Shown in pieces: positions 15,509-20,044 of a stretch of 20,044 nucleotides of DNA. This stretch comes from ZC4RG30 sp031424095 (GTDB taxonomy: Bacteria; Pseudomonadota; Gammaproteobacteria; Steroidobacterales; Steroidobacteraceae), in assembly GCA_031424095.1 (NCBI GenBank), contig JANPGU010000041.1, positions 1 to 20,044 of the forward strand, given 5' to 3'. How positions within the stretch are numbered: position 1 is the first letter of the stretch; each line of letters starts with the position of its first letter. Under the pieces are notes generated by a model. It worked only from the letters and a program-made list of their open reading frames with translations, did no database searches and had not been told where the DNA came from. A program made the translations under genes and the position numbers.

Positions 15509-15561
15509 CGCCGCGATATTACGCGGCGCGCTGCACGCCGCCGCAACCGGTCACAGGGCCT

Positions 15562-15876
15562 TCAGGCACCCAATGCCAGCCAGTTGACATCAACCCGCCA
15601 GAGCCGCGTGTGCAGCCAGGTGGAAAGCACGATCTCGAATCCTTCCGGCGTGATGTTGGCGGCGGCTGCCGTCAGTCGCGCCGCGTCTTCATTGGCAATA
15701 TCGAAACCAGCGATGCCCAGGTGCACCAGCGGCTGATAGTGGAAAGACCGCTGGAAGGCGACATGGCGACGGAAACTGCGGTCATTGCCGTCGCCGCCCT
15801 GATCGAAGGTCCATCCTGCATGCTGGCTGCCAAGGATTTCGGTGCCAGCAAGAAAAGTGAATCCATCTGCGCTCAT
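15562..15876 (-). CDS. Stand-alone H-type lectin domain protein
   Basis: The 104-residue protein is essentially one H-type lectin domain, the beta-sandwich fold of Helix pomatia agglutinin and discoidin C-termini, which binds N-acetylgalactosamine-type sugars. Family features are VAFQRSFHYQPLVHLGIAGFD (39-59, with F41, F45, P49 and D59), Arg67, Asn74 in ANITPEGF, Trp87 in LSTW and Trp99 in VDVNWLALG. There is no signal peptide or anchor, so either it stays in the cytoplasm or it leaves by an unknown route. The ribosome-binding site is weak (GGAA about 9 bases upstream). It lies between DUF3562 and the MgtC-like gene on the same strand. Confidence 0.82.
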   Translation of the reverse strand: MSADGFTFLAGTEILGSQHAGWTFDQGGDGNDRSFRRHVAFQRSFHYQPLVHLGIAGFDIANEDAARLTAAAANITPEGFEIVLSTWLHTRLWRVDVNWLALGA

Positions 15877-15890
15877 TGATCACATTCCAT

Positions 15891-15919
15891 GGCATGCAAG
15901 GTTGCTGCGCCAGCATGCC
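15891..15919. repeat. Inverted repeat GGCATGC / GCATGCC upstream of the lectin gene
   Basis: A perfect 7-bp inverted repeat, GGCATGC at 15891-15897 and GCATGCC at 15913-15919, with a 15-base spacer. It lies 15 bases upstream of the lectin start, in the 129-base gap after DUF3562. It could be an operator or an mRNA hairpin; no function is shown. Confidence 0.3.
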
Positions 15920-16005
15920 GCAGTGCGAACGTGACGACCATTGCAATTGGGTTGCGCTGCCAGTGCCGGGCGCGACCATTCTTTCCAGACGCCGCGACGC
16001 CCCGG

Positions 16006-16200
16006 TCAGTGGTGGCTATCGGCATGCATCAGCTGGTGGCGCACGCGACGTACGGCAAGCAGCGTGATGAAATTGGTTACCGTGGCGTCCTGTGCGAGGG
16101 CAATGCGTTCACGCTCGAAGAGGGCGATCACGCGATCCATCGGCGCCTGCGTGTCGCGGGCGAGCGATTCGAGCATCGATGTGTCTGAGGCCTGGTTCAT
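16006..16200 (-). CDS. DUF3562 family small protein
   Basis: A 64-residue cytoplasmic protein. The pattern LARDTQAPMDRVIALFERERIALAQDATVTNFITLLAVRRVRHQL agrees with the DUF3562 family, which I recall as small helical proteins common in Proteobacteria, of unknown role. Its ATG is preceded by CAGGGAC about 7 bases upstream, a good site. The two terminal His residues and the short length are normal. It is the first gene of the minus-strand series leading to the lectin and the MgtC-like gene and is divergent from the genes at 16365 onward. Confidence 0.72.
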   Translation of the reverse strand: MNQASDTSMLESLARDTQAPMDRVIALFERERIALAQDATVTNFITLLAVRRVRHQLMHADSHH

Positions 16201-16364
16201 GCGACGTCCCTGCTGTTCAGCTCATCCGGGAGAGGCGCCAATTTAACCTTTTGCGATTCGCAGCGGTGACAGTAGTGGATGCACACAGCTGATGTGCGGC
16301 AACATGTTCAGGTCCTAACACTTTGTTATCACTAATTTTAGCCTTCTCTGCGGGGTGATATCCG
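16201..16364. promoter_or_regulatory. Divergent intergenic region with operator-like inverted repeats
   Basis: This AT-richer gap separates DUF3562 (minus) from the plus-strand group. It holds GCACA-N7-TGTGC (16281-16297) and the palindrome AACATGTT (16301-16308), both of the size bound by dimeric regulators. The TTGTTATCACTAATTTTAG stretch (16323-16341) is the most likely place for promoters, but I could not fix a convincing -35/-10 pair for either direction. If the small frame at 16365 is not a gene, this empty stretch extends to 16522. Confidence 0.3.
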
Positions 16365-16526
16365 ATGCGGGTGGTTTTGCCGGGAGGCGCTGGAAATTTC
16401 GACGCACGCATCGTTCGAGCCCCGCAAAGCAGGCCTGAACTGCATGGTTTCCTGACACTGCCGGAACCTGCAGCGCTGTATGCACGCGGCGGGATCAACA
16501 GGCCTACGCAGGAGCAGCTGCTGTGA
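16365..16526 (+). CDS. Candidate 53-codon small gene overlapping the downstream membrane protein
   Basis: ATG at 16365 opens 53 codons to TGA at 16524. The peptide starts MRVVLPGGAGNFDARIVRAP and ends NRPTQEQLL; no family is recognised. GGGGTGAT lies about 6 bases upstream as a possible ribosome-binding site. Its TGA overlaps the GTG start of the next gene as GTGA (16523-16526), the same arrangement as tmk/holB in this genome, which argues mildly for coupling. The AGGAG that drives the next gene lies within this frame. A chance open frame remains quite possible. Confidence 0.3.
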   Translation: MRVVLPGGAGNFDARIVRAPQSRPELHGFLTLPEPAALYARGGINRPTQEQLL

Positions 16527-16816
16527 GGTGGGTGGGTTCGGTCCGTGAATCGCTGGCACTGCTGGAATCACTGGGCATCACGCTGCCGACGCCGGCGTAC
16601 CTGTTCGGAGCGCTGGCGTTCGGAATCATTGGAATGGTCCTCTTCTGGAAGGGACGACGGCGACGGAATATGCAGGTCAAATGGATTGGCGTGGTGCTGA
16701 TGCTGTACCCGTATGTGGTCTGGGGCACCGTGATGGTCTACGCGGTCGGCTCGTTGCTATGTGGTGCGGCCATGTGGTACTGGAAGCGCTGCAGCGTCCC
16801 GATGTCTGACGCTTGA
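16523..16816 (+). CDS. Small two-helix inner-membrane protein
   Basis: The 97-residue product has a short amphipathic start, a first membrane helix (about 26-43, YLFGALAFGIIGMVLFW), a basic loop KGRRRRNMQVK that should face the cytoplasm, and a long hydrophobic region (about 54-88) with MLYPYVVWGTVMVYAVGS. Similar two-helix proteins with the LYPY block occur in Proteobacteria, sometimes under the doubtful label amino acid transport protein; the function is unknown. GTG at 16523 is chosen because AGGAG lies 8 bases upstream. The next gene follows after 25 bases. Confidence 0.68.
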   Translation: MRWVGSVRESLALLESLGITLPTPAYLFGALAFGIIGMVLFWKGRRRRNMQVKWIGVVLMLYPYVVWGTVMVYAVGSLLCGAAMWYWKRCSVPMSDA

Positions 16817-16841
16817 GAAATACATGAAGCGGGAGCCGGCA

Positions 16842-17213
16842 ATGAAGAGCAAGTCCGCAATTCACGAAGCGCAGCTGCGCGTCAAGGCTGCGAAGCAGCA
16901 GGTCAAATCTCTGAAGGCCCAGCTGAAGCTGGCGCGTGCCGCTGTGAAAGCAGCCAAGAGCGCGCGAGCGCAGGCCAGGGAGGCGGCGCAGAAAATAGCC
17001 AAGCCGATGGTTGCGAGGAAGGCGCCGCTAAAGCCGGGCAGGTCGCAGGCAGTGCGCGTATCGGTAATCAAACCTGGCAAGGCTGCTGCAACTGCGCCAG
17101 CCTCCCTTCGTCCGCTACGGGCAAAGCGCAAGCATGAAGAAAATTCCGGCACCATCGACGCCACAGCGGTGCCCGAGTCCGCTGATCGGGTTGCCTCGGA
17201 AGCGATTTCCTAG
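16842..17213 (+). CDS. Lys/Ala-rich coiled-coil protein
   Basis: The 123-residue protein is very basic. Residues about 5-50 have a heptad-like run of Ala, Lys, Gln and Leu (VKAAKQQVKSLKAQLKLARA), which should form a long coiled coil. The rest is Lys/Arg/Pro/Ala-rich and probably disordered. The pattern recalls histone-H1-like and other nucleic-acid-binding small proteins, but no domain is certain. I prefer ATG 16842, with GGGAG 6-7 bases upstream; ATG 16824 would add MKREPA and has a poorer site. A GC-rich hairpin follows the stop directly. Confidence 0.6.
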   Translation: MKSKSAIHEAQLRVKAAKQQVKSLKAQLKLARAAVKAAKSARAQAREAAQKIAKPMVARKAPLKPGRSQAVRVSVIKPGKAAATAPASLRPLRAKRKHEENSGTIDATAVPESADRVASEAIS

Positions 17214-17234
17214 CGCGCCGGGGACGTCGGCGCG
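17214..17234 (+). terminator. Candidate terminator hairpin after the coiled-coil gene
   Basis: CGCGCCG (17214-17220) and CGGCGCG (17228-17234) form a perfect 7-bp GC stem with a 7-base loop, starting at the base after the TAG stop. Only GTTT follows, so the U tract is poor. The rest of the gap to 17387 shows nothing clear beyond an AGGAGA ribosome-binding site for the next gene. Confidence 0.4.
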
Positions 17235-17387
17235 GTTTGCCGACCTCCCCATGGGCTCTGCTCCAGTCTGCGCGCGAGGCCGAATTCGCGCCCTCCGGAT
17301 CCGTTCTGCTGACGTTCAGCTGACCTCTGCCAGTCTTCTCCCCAAGGCGCAGAGCGGAGCTCTGGGCCAGGCAACAGGAGAAGGCAC

Positions 17388-17897
17388 ATGAAGAAATTCT
17401 TGGCAGCACTGGTACTGACGTCGGCGGCCTGCGCTGTTCCTGCACTGGCCGGCCATGTTGGCGTTTCCATAAGCGTAGGTGAACCCGGCTTTTACGGCCA
17501 GCTCGATATCGGAAATGTGGATCGTCCGTGGCTTCTCTATAGGCAGCCGGTGCTGGTCGAACGTCGCTATCGGGATGCGTCGCCGGTCTACCTGCGCGTG
17601 CCGCGGGATCAGACAAGCAGCTGGCGCCGATATTGTGATCGCTACAATGCCTGCAGCCGGCCCGTCTATTTCGTGCGGGACGAGTGGTACCGCGATGTCT
17701 ATGCGCCGCACTATCGGCAGGTTCATGGCCGTGGCAACGGGCATGACGACCGCCGCTACGATCGCAGATACGACCGTGATGACCGTCGCGCCGATCGCCG
17801 TGACGACTGGCGTGATGACAGGCGTGATGACAGGCGTGACGACTGGCGTGATGGCCGTCATGACGACCAGTATGGGCGCGATCGCAACTGGCGTTAA
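17388..17897 (+). CDS. Exported protein with an Arg/Asp-rich repeat tail
   Basis: The 169-residue precursor starts with a classical signal peptide (KK, hydrophobic core, VPALA, cleavage likely after residue 21). The mature part begins with VGVSISVGEPGFYGQLDIG, continues through PVYLRVPRDQTSSWRRYC and CSRPVYFVRDEWYRDVYAP, and has just two cysteines, Cys83 and Cys89, suited to a disulfide. From about residue 115 to the end the sequence is a low-complexity run of Asp, Arg, His and Tyr with WRDD and RRDD units. Similar periplasmic proteins with the VYFV-D-WY block are, to my memory, common in Beta- and Gammaproteobacteria, with no known role. AGGAGA lies 6-8 bases before the ATG. It is followed by a strong terminator. 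Confidence 0.72.
   Translation: MKKFLAALVLTSAACAVPALAGHVGVSISVGEPGFYGQLDIGNVDRPWLLYRQPVLVERRYRDASPVYLRVPRDQTSSWRRYCDRYNACSRPVYFVRDEWYRDVYAPHYRQVHGRGNGHDDRRYDRRYDRDDRRADRRDDWRDDRRDDRRDDWRDGRHDDQYGRDRNWR
17796..17867 (+). repeat. Six tandem 12-base units within the exported protein gene
   Basis: The stretch encodes RRDD, WRDD, RRDD, RRDD, WRDG and RHDD in succession. Each unit is an imperfect copy of a GC-rich 12-mer such as AGGCGTGATGAC. Unit number could vary by replication slippage without breaking the frame. Similar D/R residues extend the low-complexity region on both sides. Confidence 0.7.
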
Positions 17898-17938
17898 TAT
17901 CGCGGCCCGGGTCACTGGATGCCTCAAGTAAACCAGGC

Positions 17939-17966
17939 AGCGGCGGGTGGCCTTCCACCCGCCGCT
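17939..17966 (+). terminator. Strong stem-loop terminator after the exported protein gene
   Basis: AGCGGCGGGTGG (17939-17950) pairs perfectly with CCACCCGCCGCT (17955-17966) around the tetraloop CCTT, a 12-bp GC-rich stem 41 bases after the TAA. The sequence after it is TCGTCG, so there is no long U run, but stem length and position make a transcription end likely. Confidence 0.6.
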
Positions 17967-18011
17967 TCGTCGTATGCTGTGTTGCTCGGACATCCACAGC
18001 AGGGTTGAACC

Positions 18012-18269
18012 GTGAAATATCTGATCGTCGTGATCCTGTTCGTGCTCGTGGTGGCAATGGTCCGCGCGCTGACGCGCTCCGTCGCCCGTCGCGAATCCAC
18101 CGACGCCAACTCAGGCGGGGATGGCGGCACCACCTACCTCGGCCATGACCAGAGCTCCAACACAAAGTCTTCCCATGGCCATCACTCCCATGACGGCGCA
18201 GCGCATGGTGATGGCGGCGGAGGTGGTGACGCGGGTGGCGGAGATGGTGGCGGTGGGGGCGGCGACTAG
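18012..18269 (+). CDS. Small membrane-anchored protein with His- and Gly-rich tail
   Basis: The 85-residue product has one N-terminal membrane helix (about 3-18, YLIVVILFVLVVAMV), a basic stretch, then a soluble tail with a His cluster HGHHSHDGAAHGD and a Gly/Asp run to the end. The His/Asp cluster could bind metal, but the composition may just be a flexible linker. The start is GTG at 18012 with AGGG about 9 bases upstream. The tail composition is a reason for caution about coding status; the hydrophobic start and the ribosome-binding site support it. Its TAG shares CTAG (18266-18269) with the converging gene's stop. Confidence 0.58.
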   Translation: MKYLIVVILFVLVVAMVRALTRSVARRESTDANSGGDGGTTYLGHDQSSNTKSSHGHHSHDGAAHGDGGGGGDAGGGDGGGGGGD

Positions 18270-18958
18270 CCCCGGTTCGCTTCACACGCCGCCCGCAGCT
18301 GCTGTGCGAACCTCCGCGCGCCACCCATCGAAGGATGCCGCAAGGGCGCCGCATTGCAGCCGACCTGCTGCAGCGACCATTCCGCATTGCGTCCCACGGC
18401 GAATACCTGTGCCTGCGGATACAGATCCAGAAATTGTCGCAGTACGGGCACGCCTGCGAGGCGTTCTGCAGGCGTCGGCGTGCGGTTCGAGTGCGACAGC
18501 TGCGGTTTGTGGGGATGCCAGGGGAAGGCATTCCACAGCACCGTCTCACTGGCGATGCCCAGTGCGTGCAGCGTGTTCCAGACAGTGGTGGCGGAGGGTT
18601 CGCTCCAGGGCCGTGTGCGGGAGGTGAGGCGCGGCGCATCCGTGCTGATGCGCGGGATCCGCGCTTCAAGTATCAGTCGCTCACTGGTGAAGGGGATGCC
18701 CGAAACCTTGCAGCCCTGGTAGCCGGCGGCTTCGCCAATGAGTACATAGCGCGCATCGGTCGACAGATGGGCAGCGAGACGGACAAGCCGTTCGCGTGTC
18801 GCTGTGCGCGACAGATCGGTGCCGGCGTCGTGATGCGCCCACGGATTGAAGACATTCGCGCCAGTGCTTGCCTGCAACAGATCGAGGAAAGCCTGCACAC
18901 GGATTCCGTGCGCGACAGCGCCATCTTCATTTTTGCGGAAACTTGGCTGTGACGGCAT
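18266..18958 (-). CDS. Uracil-DNA glycosylase superfamily protein
   Basis: A 230-residue protein of the UDG superfamily, which removes uracil or related damaged bases from DNA. The early segment VFNPWAHHD (36-44), motif 1 GEAAGYQGCKVSGIPF (75-90), WNAFPWHPH (142-150) and the terminal RHPSMGG (207-213) with a catalytic-type His are all visible. The sequence is not that of Ung family 1 (GQDPYH absent), so the exact substrate range is open. The ATG at 18958 lies 28 bases from the divergent cbpA. Its TAG stop overlaps the stop of the small membrane protein within CTAG. Confidence 0.82.
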   Translation of the reverse strand: MPSQPSFRKNEDGAVAHGIRVQAFLDLLQASTGANVFNPWAHHDAGTDLSRTATRERLVRLAAHLSTDARYVLIGEAAGYQGCKVSGIPFTSERLILEARIPRISTDAPRLTSRTRPWSEPSATTVWNTLHALGIASETVLWNAFPWHPHKPQLSHSNRTPTPAERLAGVPVLRQFLDLYPQAQVFAVGRNAEWSLQQVGCNAAPLRHPSMGGARRFAQQLRAACEANRG

Positions 18959-18986
18959 GGTTCCTTTTAGCTGCTACAGTGACTGC

Positions 18987-19955
18987 ATGGAGTTCAAAGA
19001 CTACTACGCGATCATCGGCGTGGCGCGCGACGCCACGGCCGATCAGATCAAGCAGGCCTATCGCAAGCTGGCCCGCAAGTACCATCCCGATGTCAGCAAG
19101 GAGCCGGATGCCGAGGCGCGGTTCAAGGAAGTGGGAGAGGCGTACGAAGTGTTGCGCGACGTGCAGAAACGTGCCGCATACGACCAGCTTGGCAGCGGGC
19201 CTCCGCCCGGTGAGTCGTTCCGACCACCGCCGGACTGGGGCTCCGGATTCGAGTTCCGGGGGGCGGGGCAGCCCGGCCCGGATGAAGCAGGCACTGCCGG
19301 CTTCGAAGGGGATCCGAGCGACTTTTTCGAGTCCCTGTTCGGGCGCGCCGGCGCCGAGCGTGGCGGGTTCGGTGGCAATCAGCGCGGCGGTCGCGGTGAG
19401 GACCATCACGCCCGTGTCACCATCGATCTGGAAGCCGCCCTCCGGGGTGAAACACGTTCCCTGACCATGCGCGTGCCGGATGCGGGCGAAGATGGCCGTC
19501 CGCAGATTCGCGATCGTACGCTCAACGTCAGGATCCCGCGCGGCATCCAGGCCGGGCAGCATATCCGTCTGGCGGGCCAGGGCTCGAAGCTGCCCGGTGA
19601 GAAGCAGGCGGGCGATCTCCTGCTGGAAGTAGCTTTCGCGCCGCATGCGCTCTACCGTCCCGAAGGACGCGATCTGTACCTGGAGTTGCCAGTTGCTCCC
19701 TGGGAGGCGGCGTTGGGGGCGAGCCTGCCGGTGCCGACTCCCGGTGGCAATGTCGAACTCAAGATCCCTGCAGCTTCGAAGGCCGGCGCAAGACTCAGGC
19801 TGCGCGGTCGCGGCCTGCCGTCGAATCCGCCGGGCGACCTGTATGTGGTGCTGCAGATTGCCCTGCCACCCGCCGACAGTGATGTCGCTCGCGCGGCGTA
19901 TTCCGCCTTTGCGGCCGCTGTCCCGTTCAATCCGCGTTCGACACTCGGAGTCTGA
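18987..19955 (+). CDS. cbpA: DnaJ-class co-chaperone CbpA
   Basis: J-domain protein that stimulates DnaK ATPase and delivers substrates; E. coli CbpA also binds curved DNA. The 322-residue protein has the J domain (residues 5-70) with HPD at 33-35, a Gly/Phe-rich linker (about 75-140) and the two beta-domains of the DnaJ C-terminus. These include RIPRGIQAGQHIRLAGQG, AGDLLLEVAFAPH and GDLYVVLQIALP. There is no zinc finger, which separates it from DnaJ. ATG 18987 gives the canonical start; the frame is open upstream but lies within the divergent glycosylase gene, and no clear ribosome-binding site is visible. The following gene is cbpM, its known modulator. Confidence 0.94.
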   Translation: MEFKDYYAIIGVARDATADQIKQAYRKLARKYHPDVSKEPDAEARFKEVGEAYEVLRDVQKRAAYDQLGSGPPPGESFRPPPDWGSGFEFRGAGQPGPDEAGTAGFEGDPSDFFESLFGRAGAERGGFGGNQRGGRGEDHHARVTIDLEAALRGETRSLTMRVPDAGEDGRPQIRDRTLNVRIPRGIQAGQHIRLAGQGSKLPGEKQAGDLLLEVAFAPHALYRPEGRDLYLELPVAPWEAALGASLPVPTPGGNVELKIPAASKAGARLRLRGRGLPSNPPGDLYVVLQIALPPADSDVARAAYSAFAAAVPFNPRSTLGV

Positions 19956-20044
19956 TGATGACGCCACAGCAATCAGCGCTCACCGGCCATATTCTCGAAG
20001 AAGGTGAATTTTCCCTAGAGGAGTTCTGCAGTGTCTGTGCGATC
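19955..20044 (+). CDS. cbpM: Chaperone modulator CbpM, 5' part (3' end outside window)
   Basis: CbpM binds the J domain of CbpA and blocks its work with DnaK. The first 30 codons are present; after a short lead comes EEGEFSLEEFCSVCAI, which fits the MerR-like helix at the start of CbpM. The ATG at 19955 overlaps the last base of the cbpA TGA (TGATG), and a second in-frame ATG follows directly at 19958. The position immediately after cbpA is the strongest support. Confidence 0.72.
   Translation, partial: MMTPQQSALTGHILEEGEFSLEEFCSVCAI

Noticed and set aside
17745..17894. Possible CRISPR-like or intergenic tandem repeat
   Set aside because: Units are 12 bases, without spacers, and lie in frame inside a coding region.
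17316..17993. 225-codon minus-strand frame with TPVITPV repeats
   Set aside because: It is the antisense of the 12-base repeats in the exported protein; the plus strand has the signal peptide and ribosome-binding site.
17068..18669. 533-codon minus-strand frame across four genes, with His/Arg repeats
   Set aside because: Its repeats are the reverse reading of the Arg/Asp tail and the Gly-rich tail; it runs against the signal-peptide gene, the terminator and the promoter gaps.
18927..19967. 346-codon minus-strand frame antisense to cbpA
   Set aside because: cbpA shows the J domain and C-terminal domains in the plus frame; the reverse frame matches nothing.

Overview
The window reads as chromosomal DNA of a GC-rich gammaproteobacterium, probably near the Xanthomonadales/Nevskiales/Steroidobacter group. 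This rests on the gene order fabD-fabG-acpP-fabF-pabB-pabC-mltG-tmk-holB-pilZ, on an AcpP and PilZ of gammaproteobacterial type, and on a high-GC codon style. It is inference; no species is assigned. No rRNA, tRNA, insertion sequence, prophage or CRISPR array was seen.

Positions 1-9155 are a dense plus-strand housekeeping block. It opens with the 3' part of a rhomboid-type intramembrane protease that looks like a rhombosortase. Fatty-acid synthesis follows (fabD, fabG, acpP, fabF), then the two 4-aminobenzoate enzymes for folate (pabB, pabC), the murein terminase mltG, thymidylate kinase, the DNA polymerase III delta' subunit and the type IV pilus protein PilZ. From pabB to holB every junction overlaps by 4 or 8 bases, so translation is probably coupled. 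acpP has its own plausible promoter, and two stem-loops separate it from fabF, which starts with TTG.

Positions 9178-13105 are a minus-strand group read from right to left: an endonuclease/exonuclease/phosphatase-fold protein, a two-domain fatty-acid beta-oxidation enzyme (hydratase plus 3-hydroxyacyl-CoA dehydrogenase) and a protein with two cyclic-nucleotide-binding-like domains fused to a rhodanese domain.

Positions 13172-18269 are a patchwork of small, poorly known genes: a ThsB/MTH538-type TIR-like protein that appears to lack the usual acidic active-site residue, a conserved-looking 123-residue protein, a 26-codon candidate small gene in an AT-rich island, an MgtC/DUF4010 membrane protein, a stand-alone H-type lectin domain, a DUF3562 protein, a two-helix membrane protein, a Lys/Ala-rich coiled-coil protein, an exported protein with an Arg/Asp repeat tail, and a membrane-anchored Gly/His-rich protein. 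This is the most unusual part of the window, but the genes do not form one recognisable system. The TIR-like gene has no ThsA partner here.

Positions 18266-20044 hold a uracil-DNA-glycosylase superfamily gene (minus strand), divergent from the co-chaperone pair cbpA-cbpM. cbpM runs off the right edge.
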